From Craspedostauros australis (taxonomy: Eukaryota > Bacillariophyta > Bacillariophyceae > Mastogloiales > Achnanthaceae): a stretch of DNA of 64,000 bases. Below, one piece after another: positions 46,501 to 54,800 of the stretch; positions within the stretch are counted from its first letter, which is position 1, and each line of letters opens with the position of its first letter. The stretch covers positions 3,100,001 to 3,164,000 of the forward strand of contig JAMXDE010000005.1 of assembly GCA_026770025.1 (NCBI GenBank). Direction: 5' to 3'. The notes beneath the pieces were generated by a model. The model saw only the letters and a list, made by a program, of their open reading frames with translations, was not told where the DNA came from and searched no databases. Made by a program: the position numbers and the translations under genes.

Positions 46501-47779
46501 TGGCATGCCAGCGATTTCCGCGCACTTCGTTTTCGTACGACGCCTCGGCCTTGTTGCAGATTGCCATCCATGTGAGATCTTTTGCGGCAAGCTGGGGGCG
46601 AGCGTACTCGTACGTGAAGACGGGGAGACGCATGAGGATTTCCTCAAGGTTATCCTTCATCACATAGAGAGGACGTCGGTACTGTTCACCAGACCGGATC
46701 TGTCCTCCAGCCTGCAGGAAGGCGTCGAGGATCGTTCGGAGGAGACGAAGGTCGAAGCGACCGGCGTCGTCGAGGCGCTTGCAAAGAGCACGGAGGTGGA
46801 CTGCCATGAGACCAACGTTCTCGTTTGGAAAACGTCTGCAGTTGACTTCGCGGATCTTGGCTGCGAGGGCGTCTTGTTCATCCAAGGAGTTGGCCGAGTT
46901 GCTGTTCATGAACTCAACGAAGAGAGTGATGAAGTTATCGTGGAACTTCGGCTCGATTCGGTTCATGAGTTGGTCTTCGAGGGCTGGATCAAGACTGTCA
47001 CGGAAGAACGCTGAGGCTGTCTCGTTGTTCTGGACGTCGTAGTGATCCCACTTCAGATGGAACTCGTCGAAGTGCTTGGTGGCATCTTCAAGAGTGAAGG
47101 CGGCTGGTGAGTCCAAGACGCAAGTCATTCCTGACTCTGCGTTGGCGTCAGCGATGTACGCCATGGTGAGGAGTCCGGTTCTTGCCATGTGGTTTCGCAC
47201 CAGGCGAATGAACTGCTGGATGTTCCCTCCTTTCTTGAACTTGTCGGTGAGTCCTTGCTCTCGCTTGGACTGGTTGGTTGAGTCAGCACCGTTATGGAGG
47301 ATTCTCTGTTGTTGAGAGTTGGTCCACCTGGTGTGTGACTCGTCTTGGAGGCCCGTCCAATGCCCGTTCGGCGCGCCTGCGGTCCAGGGCACCCAGTTGC
47401 GTCCTTGCTTGAGGATACCTCCCATGATGGGAACGGTTGGTTTCCCAGAGAGGTCGTGGTCGTCGTCTTCGCTGTCCTCTTCTGACTTTCTGCTCTTCTT
47501 GGGCATGGGGGTTTCCATGTCGAAGATGCTGTCGCCGAGGAAGGACTGTTCCGTTCGAGGTCTTGTGTCGCCAGCGGAGCGGCTGCGCTCGAGACCGGGA
47601 CGGCTTGGGGTCGTGGTGGCTGTCGCCGCTGCTTGGGCAGTGGCTATGGCCGCGTTTGCTGCTTCTGCAGCGGCTTCGGCCGCCAACGTCGCCTGTGTGA
47701 GGCGAGCGTTCTCGACCGTGATCGCTTCGAGCTGCGCTTGCAGCTCTTCCAGCGTGGCAGGAGTTGTCTCTTCCGCCAT
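40514..47779 (-). CDS. Element 2 Gag-Pol polyprotein, with a hydrophobic membrane-like segment
   Basis: 2,421 residues in one intact frame. A coiled N-terminus (EELQAQLEAITVENARL) leads into a Gag region. A Cys/His cluster (WCAKCRRWRLSHNTESH) follows near residue 510. Residues about 563-625 contain two or three strongly hydrophobic segments (FGSIVGMVLLFASLQVITI and WYIAAANAWMLIAVTLLLL), unusual for a Copia polyprotein. The protease motif VWDSGAS lies near 810, the integrase zinc segment HYRLGHLSFS with CAACQFGK near 970-1030, and the integrase core with VSVDHFVG, YLSDNATTF and HHHNGIAERSI. After a long Pro/Ser-rich linker come the reverse transcriptase (FTNAFVQA, LYVDDAGIA near 2090) and RNase H (KCYVDADFAG, LSTMESEYAALS, EDNQACISLA). 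All catalytic residues are present. At 2,421 residues it is much longer than typical Copia proteins of about 1,400. Confidence 0.95.
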   Translation of the reverse strand: MAEETTPATLEELQAQLEAITVENARLTQATLAAEAAAEAANAAIATAQAAATATTTPSRPGLERSRSAGDTRPRTEQSFLGDSIFDMETPMPKKSRKSEEDSEDDDHDLSGKPTVPIMGGILKQGRNWVPWTAGAPNGHWTGLQDESHTRWTNSQQQRILHNGADSTNQSKREQGLTDKFKKGGNIQQFIRLVRNHMARTGLLTMAYIADANAESGMTCVLDSPAAFTLEDATKHFDEFHLKWDHYDVQNNETASAFFRDSLDPALEDQLMNRIEPKFHDNFITLFVEFMNSNSANSLDEQDALAAKIREVNCRRFPNENVGLMAVHLRALCKRLDDAGRFDLRLLRTILDAFLQAGGQIRSGEQYRRPLYVMKDNLEEILMRLPVFTYEYARPQLAAKDLTWMAICNKAEASYENEVRGNRWHAIRRTRDSNVPRYSYANNAVQNPSANVLEQHKGFSKNDGRRNNFKKPKERDAKRNASQGWSSKAPKPGEPQRKLVNDKTFMWCAKCRRWRLSHNTESHQDNFKFKAKAKGKQAPKQDNLSIDMAAWTCFTAASSQDEDTWWSLVWNLFTSFNYFGSIVGMVLLFASLQVITIGVEYGWYIAAANAWMLIAVTLLLLHTNVPRRPDSINSADLVYNKARVKERYKQVHKRPTHFNGAVKRSLYDLVMESLDPDGPKPVNVSKGNSPRTKRVWRPQARTKTRNHRSKRRHWNQSKNSTYGKNQTPTTAKLPRQEGRTSSISRNLWSLYPTRGIDLMYDRSQKQQCDNDMPALLTLQGLASFFSNRNAFASPAKAESYLSPDAPFELVWDSGASISVTNDLNDFCSTPSPPPRPTFLNGFLKKIQVNALGTVEWYVLDVTGSPRKLRLPAFHVPESKVKLISTSSLLEEYQGETIVFNKSSCKLSGILGNDDRNAIVANYKKSTRLPTSVGYSADNIHDVPAALTSIVSTVSDHNVNLTQPQKELLRWHYRLGHLSFSRVKFLLRSGTLTGSESSRKMHTAAARVTSLPLCAACQFGKLHRRPSPGITQHVVRDKQGVLRTDHLFPGQQVSVDHFVGRTPGRLFSGRGKGDPNEMYKGGAIFVDHASGYIHVEPVAALTTHATLEAKERFELMCRDVGVPVRSYLSDNATTFTSPEYSKHLEIFHQVHRFAGVGAHHHNGIAERSIRTIVSMARTMMMHQSIHWPTMFDAQLWPMAVVHAAYIYNRVPNPATGLTPYDVLSRIRLPLKQLHNLHVWGSPVYVLNKALADGRKIPRWEPRGERYVNMGLSTKHASTVPLVLSPRTGSITPQFHVVFDDWFATIATDLKQLPSYQSEEWTRMFGDTTFQYPFDDDDVESMEQDDIFASDTRDHNRLQRNDDNTPPPSFDTRNQQTIRERTPQVLAKGSQPMTQQIPDLMSEALAPPMPVSEGANRQMSSTEGAPDESPVPDSTIESPDQRTLQPQLSSPLRESPTLELATPLPLPAPTPIQTSSTPPMIPKSEPTPERPQSTRIRKQPKRFTYARMGGKAAWLDDEDTDDYYFCPAVATLEEIEQAATPRELHPDSSSIITFSQAIVDCLHTIEPLQRKGSDSLSIDLHQFKVDAHYLLRRLRGRFNTLNPQPTNVVLPTFAPKAAEVEEASINMADWWQPDPDNMTEEGATPFQETYNNFHSDMEDHFEKDLNSVFLNEDLLRLATDHAVEQFVEKLSTFISTGTMEPHFDALDFMSKAKSGPWYYQDPEHLMNQGYLPPKSAYNAEAFVQRTRSVWNAMIENHHYRLAFELLRRQVTTIRPGPWPLPSEYEIEQFVQGMIESNTAPLTSAPATRSANKGSMLDIDSSSTLDINPSFILDTAKCIPPTTWANIEQHAYSVAIIEPQKDATNYPTYVDNRMISYFAAGGDLEIAERTSVYKASNTDPDTLSFDEAIRDDNKDEWMQAAEKEIRDLTEKGTWEEVKKIDIKNDRIFPGTWVFRRKRLPDGTIKKYKGRWCCRGDLMQEDSSTYAPVVAWSSVRIFLSTSIVMGWTTTSIDFTNAFVQASIHKPVYLHLPRGFKSTKGPDTCLKLRKSLYGLTIAPRLWYEHLIRALTTIGFKACDQEQCLFIKKDIMIVLYVDDAGIASKTKQAADDFIKSMRDLGFELTQEGSFTEFLGIELSRDPKADTVHLRQPGLIKKILATTKMTNCSPCPVPTTQLALGQCKHEPPMNEPWNYRSVVGMLLYLTTNTRPDLAFAVSQVARFGSDPRRSHAKAVKRIMRYLKHTEDKGTIVRPTGQLDLKCYVDADFAGLYGREDSKDPVSVKSRTGYLITLGGCPLIWKSKLQTEIALSTMESEYAALSLAMRTLIPIQQLIRQVINNAGTTMPLHTNLQCTVFEDNQACISLATNHQPTARTKHFLTKWHFFWYWVKAGFIYIQHIATPEQLADIFTKGLSIAVFEYLRFKIMGW

Positions 47780-48206
47780 GATGGATGACGGGGACTTCTC
47801 GAATAGTCTTCGGACTTCGAGGGGATCGATCTGTTTGCCTTCTCTTGCTCTTGCTCGACTTCACTTCGTTGGGAAGGTGTGCACTGAAGTTCGATGCAGG
47901 CTTGGAGGGGCTCGCACTCGGTCGGCGAGTGCGGTTATTGCTTGCTTTGGCAGAGGCTACTGAAGTTCGACCTTGGGTCGCTTACCTTCAGCTGGGACTT
48001 TTGTCCTCTTGAGTGGCTCGGTTTTCGAGCGGTGGGGATCTGATTTCAGATCAGATGCATGCGGTGAGGACGTGGTCCTTGTTGGAAGCTCGGTCTTCGA
48101 GCTGTGCCTTTTGGCTTCGTCTCAGAGAGACTCTTGCGATCGGTTGGCAGAGGAAGATGCTCGGTGGAGTTGATAAGAGAGTATTTGGCAACCACTCGCA
48201 GCTACC

Positions 48207-48893
48207 AGTTAGGATTCGTGCGTAGGCGTCGCGAATCGGTGGAGAATGCCTCGTGAATCTGCCGGCTTCGGGATAGCCGTGTGATGCAGTTCAAGAGAGG
48301 TGTGCTGTTTGAATAGTTATAACTTGTAACGATGAGAAGTAGAGTGCTTTGTAGCTAATCCTTGTCCGTTATTATGAGTTAGCTTATTGGTGTTAGTAGG
48401 GTGAAGAAACGATGCCACACAACTTGGCGAGACCCTGCACTGATGCACTTGATTCAGTGCAACAGAGTAGACAGTCAATACAGTACCTTGCTCTCCGCAC
48501 ATGTAGTTACACTGCAGTGTAGGTCATGACAATCAGTGGTGACGGTCATGAAGCAGTGGCTGTGGCTGAAGCTGACACTCGGATTCCATTGCTTGAGTTG
48601 AAGCAAGTTGGATACGCATGCTGAGACCACGGTGGTAGTGTGGTGGTCATCAGCAATGAAGGAATCGAGATAAGTTTTAGTAAGGAGGATCTGAAGAGCA
48701 TATAGTTCCCAGGTGGGGTGTGAGTCAGGTCGGTCAGGTTTGAGTCATGATGGATTCGTGAATGGAGGAGAGAAAGGAGGAGAAAAAGGTTTGGTGGTCA
48801 ATCAAGTCGGAAGATTTCGCGCCAAAACAGGAATTTCTCCCATCGGGTTGATACCGTGTTCGGTACTAGTCTGTCCCTCATTGAATCTCAACT
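48207..48893 (-). repeat. 5' LTR of element 2
   Basis: 687 bp, plus-strand ends AGTTAGGATTCG and GAATCTCAACT; same as 39744-40430. Confidence 0.95.
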
Positions 48894-48898
48894 ATGTT

Positions 48899-50230
48899 CG
48901 TGATTTCGTCGGTTGTCACGATTCTTGGGTTGGTCACATTTTTGACCTCAACGGGGTCGTTTTCGACCTCGTTGGTGGGGAAACACACCAATTCCTCGTT
49001 GTTGACCGACTTGTCTTCGTCGGGCAACCACATTGATTCATCGGTCATCACGAGACCGATCTCGTCTTCTTCGTTGTTAGCGGGCATCCACATGGGTTCG
49101 TCTACCACGACGAACGCGGCGTTGTCTGCTGCGGCGTCTTCGGGTAGCCACATCGGTTCCTCGACCATCACGAGGGCGACGTCGTCTGTTCCCTCCATAC
49201 CGTCGGTGGCCACGTTGGTGGCGTCGGCTGCTCTCATCGCTGCCTTCAACTTGAAGCACTCGAGGATCTTGTGTCCCTTCTTACCGCAGTACTTGCAGTT
49301 TCCGTTGAACTTAGTCTTGTCCTCAGTATCACTTCTCTTGTTTTTCTTCGTGGGCTTGCCTCCTTTGTTCTTAGGCGCAGAGCGGCAGTCAGCCTTCTTG
49401 TGCCCGTAGGCGCCGCAGTTGCGGCAGTGGCCCTTGAAGCCACCAGTGGCGGCAAGAGTCATTTCTTCCTTGCTATGGTTCTCGCGCTTACTACCTCCTT
49501 GCTTGATGTGACGTGCGTCGTAGGTTGCACTCACTGCTTCGCGGATGTCTTCGATGGTCATCTGCTTTTCGATGTTCTCGAACTTGAGCTCGATGAGCTT
49601 CACATCCATTTCGTAGTCCCTTCCGAGAGCGTTGAGCACGAGCATGTGGTACTGCTCCATGTCCATGTTAACTCCCGCGTGCTTGAGGCGGTTACGGATC
49701 ACCTCCATTTCGGTGAGGAAGGTATCCGGATGTTCGCCTTTCTTCAATCGCATCCCGTTGAGTTGAGCCAACAACTTTGCCTTCATTGGCGCAGTGCGTT
49801 GCTCGTAGATGCGCTCGAGAGCCTTCCACGCCTTACGAGGGTCTCCTCCCTCGTAGATGTTGCTCTCGCATCCCAACACAGCCATGAAGGCGACATCGCC
49901 TTTGGTGGTTTCATGGTTGATTGCCATGGTCAGTTCTTCAAACGCGTACTTGGCCAGAGCCATCTTGTACTCCGCCTTCTCCTCGGGAGACATGGCAGAT
50001 AACTTCGAGACCTTAAGCTTCTTCTCTTCGCTCCCCACGATGGAGGCGAGAGGAGAGGGGTCAAAAGCCTCGGTCTTCACAATCACTTCACCCAAGTCCT
50101 TGAGATACAAGTCTCCGTAACCCTTGCGGTTGGCGCGGGCGAGGAACTTCGCACTCCAAGCTTTCCAGGAGGATCGCTTGCCGTCGAACATGATCATGTA
50201 ACGATCGGTCTTACCAAGGAAGGACGTCAT
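48899..50230 (-). pseudogene. Element 1 Gag, N-terminal part
   Basis: About 444 residues of Gag from the ATG at 50230. The capsid-like part opens with YMIMFDGKRSSWKAWSAKFL, as in the UBN2/DUF4219-type Gag of Copia elements. Two CCHC zinc knuckles follow: CRNCGAYGHKKADC near residue 275 and CKYCGKKGHKILEC near 320. After these come three imperfect repeats built on DEPMWLP. The frame is then cut by element 2; across element 2 it continues in phase at 39738. Confidence 0.93.
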
Positions 50231-50309
50231 GGTGATGATGGTGAGAGTCGTTTGTTGCTGTGTTGGTGATGATGGAAACGTAGGATTTCAATCGTAACGT
50301 TTCGAAACG

Positions 50310-50990
50310 TGTTGGAAATCCGGGGTTAGTGTTAGTAAGAACTAATTGGTTGTTAGATCGTACTATTCAGAACTGTGAGCTCATTCTCTTCAGCTCCTTT
50401 GCCTTTCGTTTCTCATGTAGCATCTCCTGCAGCAGCATTGCGTCAGACTGTTGTATTCATGCATCTCATCATCATGGATCATCGCTTGCATGCATGCGAT
50501 CTCATCCGCAGGCATCCTTGTCATGCATATCGTCGTGCATATCCGAAGGCATTCTTGCCATGCACCTTGTCGTGCATATCCTTATTCTACATTCCCTGCG
50601 GTACGATTCCACAGTCTTGCGTTTCGCTCTTGATCTCCTGACACCAAACTTTACGATTGGTGTCATGATTGATGTCATGGTTGATGCCCTTTCTGAGTTG
50701 TTCTAGTCCGTGGCTGACACGTGCCATGATCTCCAGATGGGGTGATCATCAAAGGGTCGGTCATCATCTTCCTTCACATGATTTAGATGTCGTGGCCTTT
50801 TCTTGGTTCACAGAGGACAGGCTTGTTTGCTTGGTAAGATTGAGGTCATTCCCGTGTGATTCGTGTCGTGGGTGGAATGGACAATATTCAATGGTGTGAC
50901 GAATAATATCCAAAGGTGTGACAAATAATGTTGGGAGTTGCGGCAATCATAGGTATCTTTCCGACAGAGTCGTACCCTCGATTCCTGACA
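50310..50990 (-). repeat. 5' LTR of element 1
   Basis: 681 bp, about four substitutions from 33540-34220. On the element side it abuts a perfect 14-bp palindrome, ACGTTTCGAAACGT (50297-50310). A usual primer-binding site starting TGG is not seen there. Confidence 0.93.
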
Positions 50991-50996
50991 CGTCAA

Positions 50997-51240
50997 AGCC
51001 AACGTCAAATCCAACGCCAAATCCAACGCCAAAGCCAACGCCAAAGCCAACGCCAAGGCGAAGAAGTCCGGCGCTGAGAAGTTCCAGGAGGCATTGACCG
51101 AGCACAAGGCTCACCGTTGGGAGACCGCATGGTGCGATGCGTTGAAGAATGGTCCGCACGAGTACTACCGCACCGTGGACAAGTGCGTGATCGCCCATGA
51201 CTCCTTCAGCTGCGTTGAGAAGGCGGATGCCGTCGCATGA
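50997..51240 (+). pseudogene. Secreted-protein gene, 3' part
   Basis: Continues the frame of 33535-33539 after removal of element 1 and one target copy. It encodes Lys-Ala-Asn repeats (KANVKSNAKSNAKANAKANA) and a C-terminal domain with EKFQEALTEHKAHRWETAW, CDALKNGPHEYYRTVDKC and DSFSCVEKADAVA, ending in TGA. Three cysteines suit a secreted protein. Family not recognised. Confidence 0.82.
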
Positions 51241-51851
51241 GAGTTGTAGATGAGTCCCTTCAATCGCATGATTGCACAGATCGCTAACTGCATGGCAGCC
51301 AATCGCCAATACTCTAGTAACAACACACAATCATATGGTACCCATACACATCTACTCGACTAGTGCTCAACGTGCCATTTCGTTTCATGACTCCAGCCAC
51401 ACAGCGCAGAGCGGACACTTGCGAAACAAGCAGGGATCGAGCAGCAAACCAAACAGAGCACGAAGGGCAACTTGTCCCTCTCCTGCATTGTCGATTCACT
51501 CATTGCTGAGGAGGAAGGGTGAACAGGAGAGTCACTTGTGTGCGATATAAGCGATGACAACCCACGTGGGCTTACTCGGAAGAACGGTCCTCCTTTCCGA
51601 AATTGCAGCGATGGCAAGGGTGATGAAGATGAGCAGGGAGAACTGGAATGCAGCGGTAGAGGCAGGCTATTGTGGAATGTGCGCTGTCTATTCACAACAC
51701 CCCATTACCATTCTTCATCGTGGCATGTATCGCCAACCTCTCTATTCGCTATCCTTGCATGTCCTTCATTGTGGTCGATGGCGCTGCCACGATTGTGCAG
51801 GATCCCCGCTTGATCTTTCACCACAAAACACGACTTCGGACTGATCGCTCC
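51241..51851. other. Intergenic region between the split gene and element 3
   Basis: Holds no recognisable gene. A 96-codon open frame at 51554-51844 has no known domain. The last five bases (GCTCC, 51847-51851) are the left target copy of element 3. Confidence 0.45.
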
Positions 51852-54800
51852 TGTTAGAACGAAATCAAGGATGGGATTCCGTTCTAACAGATTAACAGTC
51901 GCAAGCTTTCACCTACTGAATTGATTGCGTGACAATCCATCCATCCTTCATCCCTCGTCCATCCACGAGCGATCCCTTCACCTTCCATCACGTGACGACG
52001 TGATTTCGGCTTCCCTTCGGCTTTCTCGCATTCGCAGAACGCCCTCCTTTCGGTTCCCCTGCTGAGTTCGGGCCTTCCCACTCAGCCATCCAAGACTTCC
52101 TGCAGCACCCTCCCGCACCAGAAGACGATTCAGTCAGTGCACTTCAGCCTCAGCTATCCTTCAGCCTCCAGCATCCTCATCCACTTGCTCCATCCATCCA
52201 TCGCCAATCATGTCGACTCCTGAGATGGACCTCGCCACCCTGGATCACATCCTCGGTGTCATTGGCATTCCTTTGGACTCCACTCCTCGCGATATCATCG
52301 CCCATGCGGACATTGTCAGCCCTCTTGACCTTGTCTCGCTCACCGAAGATGATCTTCGCAGCTTCCAACTTCGCGATGATACCGAAGATGGCGAAACCAT
52401 CGTCGCCGTACTCGGAGTGAACCACATCCGCAAGATCCTCAACCTTGGCAAGTGGTATCTCACCCAAGCCATCCTTGACGACAACACCTGGAACGATCTC
52501 GATCGTACCTCGTTCATGGCGTTCACAGCTGAGCAGAACAACCCTTCCCTTCCGTCTTCGCACTCGCATTCGACTGCAAGCTCTCCCATTCCGTCTCCGA
52601 TGGGCATGGGCCACCACACCACCACTCCAGCATCCGCATTTCGTCCGGTGCCTGAAGAACCTCCGCATGTGAACTTCGCATTCGATCCTTCGGCTTCGGT
52701 GCCTGATCCTGCCTTCCCGCAACCTCCTGTGACTCCATCCATGGCACCCTCTTCCAACTTCCAAGGTGTCCAAGCCATGGAGCTTCCAGCTGACTACGTC
52801 AAGGAGTTCAGCAAGGCGACCAAGCGAGAGAGTCTGTCGCTCCCAACACTGAAGGACGACAAACACTTCCTCACCTTCATGCGGACCTTCGAGACTCTTT
52901 CCTTCTCCCATGGACTCAACCACCATCTCGATATGGATTTCATGCCGACACCCAAGGACGAGGCCTTCTTCGCGAGCCAGAATCGCTACCTCTTCGCCGT
53001 GCTCACTGAGCATGTCAAGACTTCCAAGAGTCGGCGCATCATCCGTGCCTACAAGAAGTCTTGCGATGGCCGTGCGGCCTACGCCGATCTCGTCGATAGC
53101 TACACCAGTGGCGTCGTCGGCGAGACTCTGTCCATCAAGTACAGAGATGCCATCGTCGCCTTCCGTCTGGACCAGACTTGGACCAAGACCCGCGAGCAAT
53201 TCCTCGATGCTTGGGAAACCAAGCTCGACGACATCGAGGAGCTCGATGATGCATGCGTTGACGAGGCCGTCAAGCAGCAATGGCTGCGCACCGCCATCGG
53301 TCCCGATGTCGACCTGACTCGGGCCTACACCAACGTCAAGTCCAACTCCCGCCAACGTCACAAGCAATCTCGCGGCTTCATCAAGGTTGGTGTCTCCTTC
53401 GAAGACCTCCTCGAGTTCGTTCGAGATGAGGCACAATCCCTCGACGCCAACCAGCCTCGCACCACATCTCGGCGCAAGGTCAACAATGCCAAGACCAGTG
53501 GCTCTGCTGGCAAAGGCAATGGCAAGGACTATGCCAAGGACGACCGTCGTTCCATCCCCAATGATGAATGGCGTGAGATGTCCAAGGACCAACGCAAGGC
53601 ATTCCTCGAAGCAAAGGGAAAGTGGCGCAAGAACAAGGGCAAGGGCAAGGCTGACTCCCACCGAGCTGCCAACAACGCTGCCACATCTTCGGGCACCACC
53701 GACACTCCTTCCGCAACCCCATCCGCTGGTAACACGGACTCTTCCAAGGCTGGTGACCAGTCCACTGCCATCGATCGCCTTCTCGCTCAGACCAAGTCCA
53801 CCTCTTCGTCTGACGATACTCCTCAACTGGTCTACAAGGGCCAGACCTGGCGCCTTGCCAACTCCACGGTGGTCCGGTACAGCTTCAACAAGCTTGTCAA
53901 GGACCACTCTGGCTCTCTCGTCGACAGCGGTGCCAATGGTGGCCTGGCCGGCGATGACGTCCTCGTTCTCTGCAAGACAGGACACACCGCTGACGTCAGT
54001 GGCATTGGTGACTCTGCCATCGCCAACCTCGACATCGGTACGGTTGCTGGTCTCATCCAGACCACCGAAGGGCCCATCATTGGTAAATTCCACCAATATG
54101 CGCTCTACGGAAAGGGCAAGACCATCCATTCATCCAACCAGCTTGGTGCCTTCGGAATGGATGTCAACGAACGCCCACGGAATCTCCCTGGAGGTCGCCA
54201 GACCATCATCACACCAGGAGGCCACATCATCCCACTGGCTGTCCGACAGGGCCTGTCCTACATGGACATGGCCAAGCCTACCCGCTCCGAACTCGACAAG
54301 TATCCACATGTCGACTTCACCGCGGACGACGAATGGGACCCTTCTTCCCTCGACCAGGAGATGAACCTCGACGACGTCGACGATGATGACGCCGCAGCAC
54401 TCCAGCGCCGCGAGAACAACTCTACCGTTCTCACGGCCTACACTGGTGCTCGCCAAGCCGACATCGCTGACAACCCGGGCAGCATCATTGCCACTCGCAA
54501 GCCTGCCGACTACGAGGCTCTCCGACCCCACTTCGGCTGGATTCCGGCTCGTCGCGTTCGCGACACTCTTCGGTGTACCTCCCAGTGGTACCGTACCGCC
54601 GAGCGCTTCTCCATGCGCAAGCATTTCAAGTCTCGGTTCCCAGCGGCCAACGTCGACCGTCTCCATGAGACGGTTGCGATGGATACGCTCTTCTCCGATA
54701 CCCCTGCTCACGACGACGGGGTTCCCGGCCATGGCGGCTGCACCATGCTTCAGGTGTACGTCGCCCTCGACTCTCGGTTCACGGCCGGCTTCCCCATGCC

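Larger units (their letters stand above)
39744..48893 (-). mobile_element. Element 2: complete Copia-type LTR retrotransposon nested in element 1
   Basis: 9,150 bp with two 687-bp LTRs (39744-40430 and 48207-48893) that look identical by eye. ATGTT flanks it on both sides (39739-39743 and 48894-48898). The LTR ends are AGTT...AACT rather than TG...CA. Next to the 3' LTR is a polypurine tract (minus strand GAGAGGGAG, 40431-40440). The 5' LTR is followed by GGTAGCTGCGAG, a candidate primer-binding site. The single coding frame is intact. It is the youngest insertion in the nest. Confidence 0.95.
33540..50990 (-). mobile_element. Element 1: Copia-type LTR retrotransposon, 17.45 kb because of two internal insertions
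   Basis: Flanked by 681-bp LTRs (33540-34220 and 50310-50990) that differ at about four positions by eye. The flanks are CATCAA (33534-33539) and CGTCAA (50991-50996), a target duplication with one mismatch. Gag-Pol lies on the minus strand. The element carries element 2 inside its gag-pro junction and a solo LTR inside its RNase H region. Without both insertions it would be about 7.5 kb, a normal Copia size. Confidence 0.93.

Noticed and set aside
51852-51889. 38-bp hairpin at the left end of element 3 taken as a DNA-transposon end
   Set aside because: The interior encodes a Copia polyprotein, and the 5-bp target copy plus TG...CA ends fit LTR remnants better than a terminal-inverted-repeat transposon.
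52177-54129. 650-codon open frame on the minus strand
   Set aside because: It is wholly antisense to the Gag-Pol of element 3. The strong C-ending codon bias of the plus strand removes stops from this frame; the translation has no domain.
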